Source: Shewanella sp. SR44-3 (lineage in GTDB: Bacteria; Pseudomonadota; Gammaproteobacteria; Enterobacterales; Shewanellaceae). Taken from it: DNA of 39,136 nucleotides. The number at the start of each line of letters is the position of its first letter. Within the stretch, counting starts at the first letter, position 1. Made by a program: the position numbers and the translations under genes. The stretch spans positions 1-39,136 of the forward strand of contig NZ_JACJDV010000034.1 of assembly GCF_014163735.1 (NCBI RefSeq). Direction: 5' to 3'. Below the pieces are notes generated by a model. It was not told the origin of the DNA, searched no databases, and worked only from the letters and a program-made list of their open reading frames with translations. Below are positions 1-8,253 of the stretch, piece after piece.

Positions 1-104
1 GTTTTTTCAAACTTTCTTTTCGCTTTGATTTAAGCGGTTAACTGTTTCAAATCAACCTATAAACCAAACTGATTCAGCGTTGGCGTGAACCGTTTGCCGT
101 CTCA
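1..104 (-). other. Probable transcribed leader of an rRNA operon lying left of the window
   Basis: These bases lie directly downstream, on the minus strand, of an rRNA-type promoter and contain no gene. The next genes rightward (pssA, clpB, pgeF, rluD, bamD) resemble the E. coli neighbourhood of rrnG, where clpB, rluD and bamD lie beside an rRNA operon. I therefore infer that a 16S gene begins beyond base 1 on the minus strand. No part of 16S rRNA is visible in the window, so this is inference from promoter type and synteny. Confidence 0.5.
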
Positions 105-114
105 GTGGTTGCGC

Positions 115-142
115 ATTATAGGCAGCTTAATATTTTACGCAA
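115..142 (-). promoter_or_regulatory. rrn P1-like promoter, leftward
   Basis: Read on the minus strand this is a -35 box TTGCGT (137-142), a 16-base spacer and a perfect -10 box TATAAT (115-120), followed directly by a GCGC discriminator. AT-rich sequence upstream (143-170) could act as an UP element. A GC-rich discriminator after a strong -10 is typical of stringently controlled rRNA and tRNA promoters. It points out of the window, away from pssA. Confidence 0.6.
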
Positions 143-357
143 GCATTGTTTCAAATTAAATCCACAAACCGCGCTCAAGCGAACAATTAACCACCACGAC
201 TGTATAGATACGCCGCACTTCGTCTAATTCCCCATCACATCGATAGAGTCATGCTCTCAATGCGGCTAATAAGTGTAGTACAGATTTGAGCAATGCAAAA
301 CCCAAAGGGGGCTTTTCTTCACAAAACTCAGCGTTGAAGTAAAGCTGCATAAATGAA

Positions 358-394
358 AAGCCAATGCCTAACACTATCTGCTGTTCATTGGCTT
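358..394 (-). terminator. Rho-independent terminator of pssA
   Basis: A 9-bp inverted repeat (358-366 with 386-394, AAGCCAATG/CATTGGCTT) encloses a 19-base loop. On the minus strand it is followed by TTTTCATTT. It lies about 60 bases after the pssA stop codon. Confidence 0.6.
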
Positions 395-451
395 ACTCTT
401 TAAATCTTAATCTTTCAACTTCTGACAGCTTGAGTATACAAAATGCTACTA

Positions 452-1252
452 CTATAAGGATGGCTTGTCTTTTTCCTCAGCAACTGGAGTAGGAGTTTCA
501 GCTTGCTGTTGATTAAGCTGACTGCCTTTAAGTTTCTTTATCGCCTTAATCGTAATGAAGGGACCTGAGAGTGCATATATATAGAAGCCAACACATAACA
601 CTATTGCAGGTTCAACAGATATCAGCACAAAGCCCCCGACAATACTGAGCATGACCAAAAAATTAACCTTTCCGCGCCAATCGACTTCTTTAAAAGAATG
701 ATAACGAAAGTTACTCACCATGAGTAATCCTGCAGAGGCTGTCATTAATGCCATTAAATAGCTGATGTGATTTATTTCAAATTGATATCGTGCGCCGCAC
801 CAAATACTCCCTGCCAGCATCGCAGCCGCAGCTGGACTTGCAAGCCCTTGGAAATAGCGCTTATCTGCCACTCCGACTTGGGTATTAAAACGGGCTAATC
901 TTAATGCCGCCGCCGCGCAATAGATGAAGGAAGCAGCAAAGCCTAATTTACCGAGATCGGCCAAGGCCCAATTGTAAGCTAGCAGCGCAGGCGCTAAACC
1001 GAAGGACACCATATCAGCCATGCTGTCATATTCAGCACCAAAATCACTCTGGGTACTGGTGAGCCTGGCCACTCGACCATCAAGACCATCGCAAATCATT
1101 GCAATAAAAATAGCAATAGCAGCAGTTTCGAAGTCACTATTCATCGAGCTAATAATGGCGTAAAAGCCTGAAAACAGCCCTGCGGTAGTAATGATGTTTG
1201 GCAATAAATAAATGCCTTTATTTTTTATTGTTGGTTCTGTTGATTTTTGCAT
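452..1252 (-). CDS. pssA: CDP-diacylglycerol--serine O-phosphatidyltransferase (CDP-alcohol phosphatidyltransferase type)
   Basis: This enzyme makes phosphatidylserine from CDP-diacylglycerol and L-serine, the first committed step to phosphatidylethanolamine, in the inner membrane. The 266-residue protein carries the complete CDP-alcohol phosphatidyltransferase signature: D55, D58-G59, A62-R63, G72, D76 and D80, with the spacing D-x2-DG-x2-AR-x8-G-x3-D-x3-D. Several hydrophobic segments follow, and the C-terminal tail is hydrophilic. It therefore belongs to the integral-membrane (type II) class rather than the phospholipase-D-like class of E. coli PssA. The gene is divergent from the DUF4124 gene and is followed by its own terminator. 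The ATG at 1252 gives a normal N-terminus for the family. Confidence 0.93.
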   Translation of the reverse strand: MQKSTEPTIKNKGIYLLPNIITTAGLFSGFYAIISSMNSDFETAAIAIFIAMICDGLDGRVARLTSTQSDFGAEYDSMADMVSFGLAPALLAYNWALADLGKLGFAASFIYCAAAALRLARFNTQVGVADKRYFQGLASPAAAAMLAGSIWCGARYQFEINHISYLMALMTASAGLLMVSNFRYHSFKEVDWRGKVNFLVMLSIVGGFVLISVEPAIVLCVGFYIYALSGPFITIKAIKKLKGSQLNQQQAETPTPVAEEKDKPSL

Positions 1253-1344
1253 ACACTTTAAACAAAGTTAGTCACAATTAAACAATGCCTCACAATAGCA
1301 TAAATTTATTGAATGCCAACTCAGTTCAATTCCTGGAGCTCAAG

Positions 1345-1800
1345 ATGCTAACGCTACGCCCACTTGTTATTCTATTTTCTACTATTGCTATATTGTGTTT
1401 ATCCTTAAGTACCAGTGCAACGGTTATTTATTCTTGGGTAGATAAAGACGGTAAAACCCACTACAGCCAAGAGCCCCCTGCCGAAGCAAATGCTGAACGC
1501 CAGTACAGTGAAGATATAGAAAGGGATAAAATAGGTTATGTTGCACCTATTAAGAAGACCACTCAGTCATCCGATGAAGCACTTCGTCAAGCTGAAGCCT
1601 TGGTCATTAAAGAGAAAGACAGTAAACAGGCTGACAGCATCTGCGATAACGCCACTCACAGTCTAAAAGTATTGACCACTCACAGTAATTTAAACCGCAA
1701 AAATGAGCAGACCGGTGAAGTCGTCACCATGACAGAGGTTGAGCGACAAGCGGCGATTAAAGAAAACCAAGAAAGAGTAAAACTCTTCTGCCAACCATAA
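1345..1800 (+). CDS. Exported DUF4124-domain protein
   Basis: A predicted secreted or periplasmic protein of 151 residues with no known biochemical role. The N-terminus is a signal peptide (basic start, hydrophobic run, Ser/Ala-rich cleavage region near residue 27). It is followed at once by the DUF4124 hallmark, a short Y-x-W-x-D-x-x-G-x-x-x-Y-S segment ending in a Pro pair (IYSWVDKDGKTHYSQ). The rest is polar, with two cysteines (one in DSICDN, one near the C-terminus) that could form a disulfide. I chose the ATG at 1345 because TGGAG sits about 5 bases upstream and the signal peptide then starts correctly. An in-frame ATG at 1285 would add 20 unlikely residues. Confidence 0.8.
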   Translation: MLTLRPLVILFSTIAILCLSLSTSATVIYSWVDKDGKTHYSQEPPAEANAERQYSEDIERDKIGYVAPIKKTTQSSDEALRQAEALVIKEKDSKQADSICDNATHSLKVLTTHSNLNRKNEQTGEVVTMTEVERQAAIKENQERVKLFCQP

Positions 1801-1882
1801 TCTCTATTTAAGAGGTCTATTTATACTTGAAGTGCTTATACCGCCAGTGCCGCAGACCCTAATGATATTCGCTCCAATAAAA

Positions 1883-1915
1883 AAGCTAGCCGAGCATAAA
1901 ATGCCGAGCTAGCTT
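1883..1915 (-). terminator. Rho-independent terminator of clpB
   Basis: An 8-bp outer stem (1883-1890/1908-1915, AAGCTAGC/GCTAGCTT) with a second inner pairing GCAT/ATGC. On the minus strand it runs into a T-rich tract. It lies between two converging genes and mainly serves clpB, because the plus-strand side has only a weak T tail. Confidence 0.7.
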
Positions 1916-1958
1916 ATTCGTTTCATGAGTCAACAGGTTGAATCAAACAGCGATACAC

Positions 1959-4547
1959 TTAAATAGAACGCCTTAACTGCTTAAATACTAAGTGACCATT
2001 ATCGGCATCCAATTTTATCGTTGTTCCCGGAACTAGCTCACCACGCAGTAACTTCTGCGCTAATGGATTTTCCACCTCTTGTTGCAGCGCCCGCTTCAAT
2101 GGTCTTGCACCATAGACAGGATCAAAACCTGCTGCTGCGATAAATGATAACGCGGCATCGGTAACCATGAACTCATAGTCTTTTTCTTGCAAACGCTTAC
2201 GTAAAGATTCAATCTGGATACCAGCAATGTGCTTAATGTTGTCTTTATCTAATGGATGGAACACCACAGACTCATCAACACGATTCAAAAATTCCGGCCT
2301 AAAGCTGTGAGTAACCACATCCATCACAGCAGCTTTCATCTCTTGGTAACTTAACGTGCCAAAACCTTCTTGAATAATGTCAGATCCTAAGTTAGAGGTC
2401 ATGATGATAACAGTATTCTTAAAGTCAACCGTTCTACCTTGGCCATCAGTTAAACGGCCATCGTCCAAGACTTGTAGCAATATATTGAAGACATCCGGAT
2501 GGGCTTTTTCAATTTCATCGAGCAAAATAACCGAATAAGGCTTACGGCGAACCGACTCAGTTAAATAGCCGCCCTCTTCATACCCCACATATCCTGGAGG
2601 CGCGCCCACCAAACGGGACACTGAGTGTTTCTCCATAAATTCAGACATGTCGATGCGCACTAAGGCAGCTTCGGTATCGAATAAAAACTTAGCCAGTGAT
2701 TTACACAACTCAGTTTTACCCACACCCGTTGGGCCTAAAAATAAAAATGAACCAATAGGCCGCTGGGGATCGGCAAGTCCTGCTCGGCTACGTCTAATCG
2801 CATTGGATACCGCTTCAACGGCTTCAGATTGACCTATCACTCGCTGATGCAGTGCGGATTCCATTTGCAGTAATTTTTCACGTTCGCCTTCGAGCATTTT
2901 TGATACAGGGATCCCTGTCGCTTTAGACAGTACCTCGGCAATCTCAATGTCTGTCACTTTATTACGCAATAAGGTCATGTCTTGCATCTCAGCTTGAGAT
3001 GCTAAATCAAGCTGCTTTTCCAGCTCAGGAATTCGACCATATTGCAGCTCAGACATTCTGGTTAAGTCACCAGCACGCCTTGCCACATCTAAATCCATGC
3101 GCGCTTGTTCAAGATCCGCTTTAATATGCTGCGTACCTGCAAGGGCTGCTTTTTCTGTGTGCCAAATCTCATTCAGCTCAGATGCTTTAGATTCAACGTC
3201 CTTAAGCTCATGCTGTAAATGTTCTAAACGCTTACGACTAGCATCATCGGTCTCTTTACTTAATGCTTGTTCTTCTAATTTCAATTGGATAGCGCGGCGC
3301 TCTAATCTGTCTAAAGATTCAGGCTTAGAGTCGATTTGCATCCTGATGCTGGAGGCTGCCTCATCAATTAAGTCGATAGCTTTGTCCGGCAGTTTTCTAT
3401 CTGAAATATAACGGTGAGACATGCTCGCCGCCGCCACAATCGCCGGATCGGTAATTTCCACATGATGATGCAGCTCATACCTTTCTTTAAGACCACGTAA
3501 AATTGCTATGGTGTCCTCAACGCTTGGCTCATTAACTAATACCTTTTGAAAGCGGCGCTCTAATGCTGCATCTTTTTCTATGTATTGGCGGTATTCATCC
3601 AAGGTGGTGGCGCCAACACAATGCAAATCACCGCGGGCGAGCGCAGGCTTAAGCATATTGCCCGCATCCATGGCACCTTCACCTTTACCGGCACCCACCA
3701 TGGTATGCAGCTCATCGATAAACAGGATCACTTGGCCTTCTTCTTGAGAAAGCTCATTGAGAACAGCTTTTAATCTTTCTTCAAACTCACCACGGTACTT
3801 AGCGCCGGCTATCAAGGCGCCCATATCCAGCGACAACACCCGCTTGTTCTTTATACCTTCTGGCACTTCGCCGTTAACGATACGCTGAGCTAATCCTTCA
3901 ACAATGGCGGTTTTACCCACGCCAGGATCGCCAATAAGCACAGGGTTATTTTTACTGCGACGCTGTAAAACTTGAATAGTGCGGCGAATTTCTTCGTCAC
4001 GGCCAATCACAGGATCTAACTTCCCCTGCTCGGCACGTTCGGTGAGATCTACGGTGAATTTTTTCAGTGCCTGGCGCTGATCTTCGGCATTAGGGTCGTC
4101 CATTTTCTGACCCCCACGCATACTCTCTATGGTTTTTTCTAATAGTTCTGTGGTCGCACCCGCATCTTTCAAGCTGCGAGCTAAGGCATCGTTCCCTTCT
4201 AAAGCCGCTAAAATAAACAGCTCAGAAGAAATGTACTTGTCTTTACGCTTTTGCGCTAACTTGTCACACAGATTTAATAGACGAATTAGGCCTTGGGATA
4301 ACTGAACATCACCACCTGTACCATCAACTTGTGGTAAGCGCTCTAATTCTTGGCTAATGGCCGAGCGCAATGCACTGACTCGGATCCCTGCTTGAGTGAG
4401 CAATGGATGAATTGAACCTGAGTCCTGATTCAACAACGCCATCATCAAATGAATGGGTTCAATTATTTGATGATCACGCCCCAGCGCTAACGATTGTGCA
4501 TCTGAAATGGCAATCTGAAACTTGTTGGTCATTCTATCGAGTCTCAT
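1959..4547 (-). CDS. clpB: ATP-dependent disaggregase ClpB
   Basis: ClpB is the hexameric Hsp104-type chaperone that works with DnaK to pull proteins out of aggregates after heat stress. The 862-residue product (family about 857) shows the N-terminal Clp repeat domain, AAA-1 with Walker A GDPGVGKT, Walker B VILFIDE and the pore motif KYRGEFEER, the coiled-coil middle domain (about 410-530), then AAA-2 with Walker A GPTGVGKT and pore motif [10 protein letters not shown] chose the start at 4547 because it begins [11 protein letters not shown], as in E. coli, and a strong GGAGG lies at 4552-4556. A longer reading to 4598 is possible but unsupported. A heat-shock promoter lies upstream and a terminator follows. 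Confidence 0.98.
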   Translation of the reverse strand: MRLDRMTNKFQIAISDAQSLALGRDHQIIEPIHLMMALLNQDSGSIHPLLTQAGIRVSALRSAISQELERLPQVDGTGGDVQLSQGLIRLLNLCDKLAQKRKDKYISSELFILAALEGNDALARSLKDAGATTELLEKTIESMRGGQKMDDPNAEDQRQALKKFTVDLTERAEQGKLDPVIGRDEEIRRTIQVLQRRSKNNPVLIGDPGVGKTAIVEGLAQRIVNGEVPEGIKNKRVLSLDMGALIAGAKYRGEFEERLKAVLNELSQEEGQVILFIDELHTMVGAGKGEGAMDAGNMLKPALARGDLHCVGATTLDEYRQYIEKDAALERRFQKVLVNEPSVEDTIAILRGLKERYELHHHVEITDPAIVAAASMSHRYISDRKLPDKAIDLIDEAASSIRMQIDSKPESLDRLERRAIQLKLEEQALSKETDDASRKRLEHLQHELKDVESKASELNEIWHTEKAALAGTQHIKADLEQARMDLDVARRAGDLTRMSELQYGRIPELEKQLDLASQAEMQDMTLLRNKVTDIEIAEVLSKATGIPVSKMLEGEREKLLQMESALHQRVIGQSEAVEAVSNAIRRSRAGLADPQRPIGSFLFLGPTGVGKTELCKSLAKFLFDTEAALVRIDMSEFMEKHSVSRLVGAPPGYVGYEEGGYLTESVRRKPYSVILLDEIEKAHPDVFNILLQVLDDGRLTDGQGRTVDFKNTVIIMTSNLGSDIIQEGFGTLSYQEMKAAVMDVVTHSFRPEFLNRVDESVVFHPLDKDNIKHIAGIQIESLRKRLQEKDYEFMVTDAALSFIAAAGFDPVYGARPLKRALQQEVENPLAQKLLRGELVPGTTIKLDADNGHLVFKQLRRSI

Positions 4548-4620
4548 GGGGCCTCCAAAAAAGAATAAAAGAAAAGGGTACGTAATTAACGAAGTCAATC
4601 TCGCTCTACGCTTACTATTA

Positions 4621-4648
4621 AGATGGGGGTATAAAAAATATTTTCAAG
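4621..4648 (-). promoter_or_regulatory. Sigma-32 heat-shock promoter of clpB
   Basis: On the minus strand there is CTTGAA (4643-4648), a 14-base spacer and CCCCATCT (4621-4628). This matches the sigma-32 consensus CTTGAA-N13-15-CCCCATNT in all but one position at most. The predicted 5' leader to the clpB ATG is about 65 bases. clpB is a classical sigma-32 gene, so the call is strong. Confidence 0.85.
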
Positions 4649-4779
4649 TTTAATCATTAAAAAATGAACACTTAACCTGATTTTCTATGCTGAACTCAAT
4701 GGCCAGGCCATGACAACTTGTGCTCTCGTATTTAAGCTCAGTCATTTATCTGCTAACGCTTTAGATTAGCCGCTTTAGC

Positions 4780-4857
4780 TTAGCTCTTTGAATTGGCTCT
4801 TTGAGTTAGCTCTTTGAACTAGCTCTTTAAGTTAGCCCTGTAAATTAGCCCTTTGGC
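4780..4857. repeat. Six-unit 13-bp tandem repeat overlapping the pgeF stop codon
   Basis: Six contiguous 13-base units begin at 4780, 4793, 4806, 4819, 4832 and 4845. The plus-strand consensus is TTAGCTCTTTGAA. Units 1 and 3 are identical and the others differ at one to five positions. The last unit contains the pgeF stop codon and its final codons; the other five lie in the pgeF–clpB gap. Less regular related sequence (TTAGATTAGCCGC) may extend the array left to about 4761. Confidence 0.85.
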
Positions 4858-5648
4858 TTAAGCCAAACTAATGAAGCCATTCGTCCCGTTGGGCTGCCTC
4901 GTCGGTAGGAGAAATAATCAAGGTTTGTAAAAGTGCACACACTGGCACTGTGAATGGCATGAATACCTAACGCCTGTAAACGCAGCTGAGCTAGACCTTC
5001 AAGGTTTGCTAAAAATTTGCCGCCTCTAGCACAAAAATATTGCGCCGCATCGGCATCTTTCGCGCAAAAGGCTTCACGCACCTCAGCGCCGACTTCAAAT
5101 GCTAATGGCCCAATGGCAGGCCCAAGATACGCAATGATATTGGCTGTTGGGCATTGAAACTTAGCCACTGTTGCTTCTATCACGCCATGACACAAACCAC
5201 GCCAGCCAGCATGAACGGCCGCCACTTCAGTACCTTGGGTATCGCAAAGTAAAATAGGTAAGCAATCTGCTGTCATCACAGCGCACACTCGATTGGGAAG
5301 ATTAGTGTAAACCGCATCAAAGCGTAAATTTTCGTCGCCAATAAGCCTTGAGTGAATACCTGTATTGGAGTGAGAGTCTGTATTTAAATGAATGTCTGTA
5401 ACAGGAGGAATGTTCAGTTCGGCCAAATCTAACACGTCAGTGCCATGAACCTGTTCAAGCCAAGTAATAGGGGTTGATAGCTTAAGTGAGCTTTGCAGTA
5501 TTTGACGATTAGCCAGTACATCAGCCACAACATCGCCTACGTGGGTGCCTAAATTCAGGCTGTCGAAAGGAGGATGACTCACGCCGCCATGACGATTTGT
5601 CATGGCGATAGACACATTATTAGGAATGGGCCAAACGTGAGTAAACAT
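4845..5648 (-). CDS. pgeF: PgeF/YfiH family protein (LACC1-like; peptidoglycan editing factor or purine nucleoside phosphorylase)
   Basis: Proteins of this family were first annotated as multicopper polyphenol oxidases. E. coli YfiH was later linked to removing L-Ser-containing peptidoglycan precursors, and relatives show purine nucleoside phosphorylase or adenosine deaminase activity. Visible family signatures are GGVSxxPFDSLNLG near the N-terminus and the three metal/catalytic residues: His in EQVHGTD, Cys in TADCLPIL and His in AVHAGWRG. The ATG at 5648 gives 267 residues; a TTG at 5681 would add 11. Neither has a strong ribosome site. The gene follows rluD closely, as in E. coli. Its last codons lie in a 13-bp tandem repeat. 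Confidence 0.9.
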   Translation of the reverse strand: MFTHVWPIPNNVSIAMTNRHGGVSHPPFDSLNLGTHVGDVVADVLANRQILQSSLKLSTPITWLEQVHGTDVLDLAELNIPPVTDIHLNTDSHSNTGIHSRLIGDENLRFDAVYTNLPNRVCAVMTADCLPILLCDTQGTEVAAVHAGWRGLCHGVIEATVAKFQCPTANIIAYLGPAIGPLAFEVGAEVREAFCAKDADAAQYFCARGGKFLANLEGLAQLRLQALGIHAIHSASVCTFTNLDYFSYRRGSPTGRMASLVWLKPKG

Positions 5649-5712
5649 AGTCGGTATTCTCGATACTCTCGATATAAACAATATCCAAGCTGTTATAGGG
5701 ACTATATGCCTA

Positions 5713-6687
5713 TTACAGGTACTCGATTGGATTCTCTTCAGTATCTTTACGCAATGCTTTAGTCAGCAACACCATATCTTCAGGGATAGGTGCTTGCCAA
5801 CTCATGATCTCACAAGTGTAAGGATGAGATAATTCCAGCCTAACTGCATGCAATGCCTGACGGCCAAAGTTTTTCAATATATCAAAAAATTCTGGACTGG
5901 CATTTTTAGGTGGTCTTGGACGACCACCATAAACAGGATCGCCAACCAATACATGACCAATGTAATCCATATGAACACGGATTTGGTGAGTACGCCCGCT
6001 TTCTAAGCGTAAACGCAAACGAGTATGAGCACGAAACTTTTCAGCAACACGATAATGAGTCACAGAAGGTCTGCCGCCATGCTGCACTGACATCTGAGTG
6101 CGTTTAGTCGGATGACGCTCAATAGGCTCATCAACTGTACCGCCAGCAGTCATAGTACCAAGTACTATAGCTTCATATTCGCGTACAATTTCACGGGCTT
6201 GCAAGGCTGTAACTAAATGCGTTTGTGCTTCAACCGTCTTAGCTACCACCATTAATCCTGTGGTGTCTTTGTCTAAACGGTGCACAATACCTGCGCGCGG
6301 TACCATTTCAATGGCAGGACAATGATGCAATAACGCATTCATTAAGGTGCCGTCGGCGTTACCTGCACCTGGATGCACCACAAGGCCTGCTTGCTTGTTA
6401 ACAATAATGATATGGTCATCTTCATAGACGATGTTTAGGTCAATTGCTTGCGCTTTTGCCTTAACTTCTTCTTCAAATGTTGCTTCTATCTCAATTTGTT
6501 GCGACTCTAGTACCTTCTCGCGAGGTTTATCGACTTTTACACCGTCGACATAAACTGCACCAGATAAGATCCATTCTTTGATGCGCGTGCGGGAATAATC
6601 AGGGAACAACTCGGCCAAAGCTTGGTCTAATCTTAAGCCTGTTTGTGTTGCTGTGATCTCGCTTTTTAGATTAATCTCTTGTGTCAT
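5713..6687 (-). CDS. rluD: 23S rRNA pseudouridine synthase RluD
   Basis: RluD makes pseudouridines 1911, 1915 and 1917 in helix 69 of 23S rRNA, needed for normal ribosome assembly and termination. The 324-residue protein has an N-terminal S4 RNA-binding domain (about 18-75) and the RluA-family catalytic core, with the motif HRLDKDTTGL placing the catalytic Asp at residue 139, the same number as in E. coli RluD. The C-terminal part (HQIRVHMDYIGHVLVGDPVYG) is also typical. It is divergent from bamD and probably co-transcribed with pgeF, 64 bases downstream. Confidence 0.96.
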   Translation of the reverse strand: MTQEINLKSEITATQTGLRLDQALAELFPDYSRTRIKEWILSGAVYVDGVKVDKPREKVLESQQIEIEATFEEEVKAKAQAIDLNIVYEDDHIIIVNKQAGLVVHPGAGNADGTLMNALLHHCPAIEMVPRAGIVHRLDKDTTGLMVVAKTVEAQTHLVTALQAREIVREYEAIVLGTMTAGGTVDEPIERHPTKRTQMSVQHGGRPSVTHYRVAEKFRAHTRLRLRLESGRTHQIRVHMDYIGHVLVGDPVYGGRPRPPKNASPEFFDILKNFGRQALHAVRLELSHPYTCEIMSWQAPIPEDMVLLTKALRKDTEENPIEYL

Positions 6688-6688
6688 A

Positions 6689-6717
6689 GGAACCGTACCC
6701 CATTTTAGGGGTCCAAA
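6689..6717 (+). promoter_or_regulatory. Candidate sigma-E promoter of bamD
   Basis: GGAACCG (6689-6695), a 16-base spacer and TCCAAA (6712-6717) resemble the sigma-E pattern GGAACTT-N15-17-TCnnA. In E. coli bamD (yfiO) belongs to the sigma-E regulon, which supports the reading. The same stretch also holds CCCCATTT (6698-6705) with a weak sigma-32-like CTTGTG (6678-6683) 14 bases upstream, so a heat-shock element is an alternative. The leader to the bamD start would be about 90-100 bases. Confidence 0.45.
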
Positions 6718-6810
6718 GTAAATGTGCTATCTGTTACAATCGGATGTTTTCTATTTTATCGTGAAATGGAAAAATTCTTAACAACAACTTAAAAAGAATT
6801 GAATTCAAGT

Positions 6811-7572
6811 ATGTATAAATTTGCCAAAGGTGCCGCCCTAGTTATGTTGTCACTCGCTATTACAGCGTGTAGCAGCAGCCCCGAAGATGCTGACATTGCT
6901 AACAAAAAGTCGCCAGAAGCGCTTTATGCACAAGCAAGAACCTCAATGGAACTAGGTAATTATTCTAAAGCCGCTCGCTCACTCGAAGCATTAGATTCTC
7001 GCTATCCATTCGGTCCACATAAGACCCAAGTTCAGCTAGATCTCATTTTTGCTTACTATAAAATGGATGACGCCGCCTCTGGGTTGGCTAATATTGACCG
7101 TTTTTTACGCTTAAATCCAACCCACCCAAATATCGACTACGTGCATTATATGCGTGGTTTAACTAATATGCAGGCAGATAATTATTTATTTCATGACATG
7201 TTAGATATTGACCGCACAGATCGTGACACACAAAACGCTCAAGATGCCTTTAAAGACTTCGACAAACTCATCAAAAGCTACCCAAATAGCAAGTACGCAG
7301 CCGATGCTCAGCAACGTATGCAATATTTGAAAAACCGTTTGGCCAACTACTCGGTGATCGTTGCAGAATACTACATCAAGATGAATGCGTGGAGCGCTGC
7401 CGCTGTACGTGCACAGACAGTCATGGAGAAGTTCCCAAATACTCCTTCTACTGAACGTGCACTTGAAATCATGGCACAAGCATATCAGGAACTAGGCCAA
7501 ACACAGTTAAAGCAAAATGTATTAACAGTGCTTAAGGCAAACTTCCCAAATAATGAAACACTAACGAACTAA
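6811..7572 (+). CDS. bamD: Outer-membrane assembly lipoprotein BamD
   Basis: BamD is an essential lipoprotein of the BAM complex, which folds beta-barrel proteins into the outer membrane. The 253-residue product has a lipoprotein signal with lipobox ITAC (Cys20), then TPR-like helices. Diagnostic sequences match E. coli BamD closely: LEALDSRYPFGPH, VQLDLIFAYYK, RLNPTHPNIDYVHYMRGLTNM and the later YPNSKYAADA. I start at the ATG at 6811; a TTG at 6799 would add four residues before an already complete signal peptide. Divergent from rluD, it has a candidate sigma-E promoter and a strong terminator. Confidence 0.96.
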   Translation: MYKFAKGAALVMLSLAITACSSSPEDADIANKKSPEALYAQARTSMELGNYSKAARSLEALDSRYPFGPHKTQVQLDLIFAYYKMDDAASGLANIDRFLRLNPTHPNIDYVHYMRGLTNMQADNYLFHDMLDIDRTDRDTQNAQDAFKDFDKLIKSYPNSKYAADAQQRMQYLKNRLANYSVIVAEYYIKMNAWSAAAVRAQTVMEKFPNTPSTERALEIMAQAYQELGQTQLKQNVLTVLKANFPNNETLTN

Positions 7573-7612
7573 TTTCAGCCCATTAATCGGTGCATGATAT
7601 AGGTTAATCGCT

Positions 7613-7636
7613 AAAAACGCTCTTCGGAGCGTTTTT
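7613..7636 (+). terminator. Rho-independent terminator of bamD
   Basis: A 10-bp stem (7613-7622/7627-7636) capped by a very stable C(TTCG)G tetraloop and ending in a run of T. It lies about 40 bases after the bamD stop. Confidence 0.9.
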
Positions 7637-7767
7637 TATACCTGTAATTCAAACTTTCTCCAAATAGCATCAATTTATCCAAAGATGCCAGACTTGTTCA
7701 AAAGGCCATCAAGACGAATAAAAGTTACTCAAACAAACGCCTTTTTAATAAAAAAATGAAAAACAGG

Positions 7768-7796
7768 TTGACTCAAATAGGCAAAACCCTTTAAAT
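7768..7796 (+). promoter_or_regulatory. Sigma-70 promoter of the tRNA-Phe/tRNA-Leu unit
   Basis: TTGACT (7768-7773), an optimal 17-base spacer and TTAAAT (7791-7796), followed by a TGCG discriminator. It sits directly before tRNA-Phe, and both tRNAs end at a common terminator, so this is probably a two-tRNA operon. Confidence 0.75.
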
Positions 7797-7806
7797 TGCG
7801 TCCGTC

Positions 7807-7882
7807 GCCCGAATAGCTCAGTCGGTAGAGCAGAGGATTGAAAATCCTCGTGTCCCTGGTTCGATTCCGGGTTCGGGCACCA
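7807..7882 (+). tRNA. tRNA-Phe (GAA)
   Basis: A 76-base cloverleaf with encoded CCA end (7880-7882). The acceptor stem GCCCGAA pairs with TTCGGGC, the D-arm contains AGCTCAGTCGGTAGAGC, the anticodon loop reads TTGAAAA with anticodon GAA, and the T-arm contains GGTTCGATTCC. Everything needed for tRNA-Phe is present. Confidence 0.98.
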
Positions 7883-7937
7883 CTTTTACAATCAGTGGCC
7901 AAGGCGGCTGATAACAAAGCGTTGTGATGCGATAAAT

Positions 7938-8024
7938 GCAGGTGTGGTGGAATTGGTAGACACGCCAGCTTCAGGTGCTGGTGCTCGCAAGGGCGTGAAA
8001 GTTCAAATCTTTTCACCTGTACCA
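7938..8024 (+). tRNA. tRNA-Leu (CAG)
   Basis: An 87-base class II tRNA with a long variable arm (TGCTCGCAAGGGCG region) and encoded CCA (8022-8024). The anticodon stem CCAGC/GCTGG encloses the loop TTCAGGT, anticodon CAG. The acceptor stem is GCAGGTG/CACCTGT with a terminal G-U pair. It follows tRNA-Phe by 55 bases. Confidence 0.97.
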
Positions 8025-8051
8025 GACGCAACTTTGAAAGAACAAACAAAA

Positions 8052-8076
8052 AAGCCTCGCAATGCGAGGCTTTTTT
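8052..8076 (+). terminator. Rho-independent terminator of the tRNA unit
   Basis: A 9-bp stem (8052-8060/8064-8072, AAGCCTCGC/GCGAGGCTT) with a 3-base loop and a T6 tract, 28 bases after tRNA-Leu. Confidence 0.92.
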
Positions 8077-8253
8077 GTATCTGCAGTTTAACGATCACCT
8101 TGATAGGTATTGTGGGCAGCCTAAAAAAACAGTCAGTGTAATGTCGTCTGTTAGTCGTCAAAGGCTTGCCATGGCTTATCGGCTTCACAGACAGCCACCA
8201 ATACTCATTATTCAAGCGGGTCTCGTGCTAGAGACTAACGACCTTTGGCTGCC

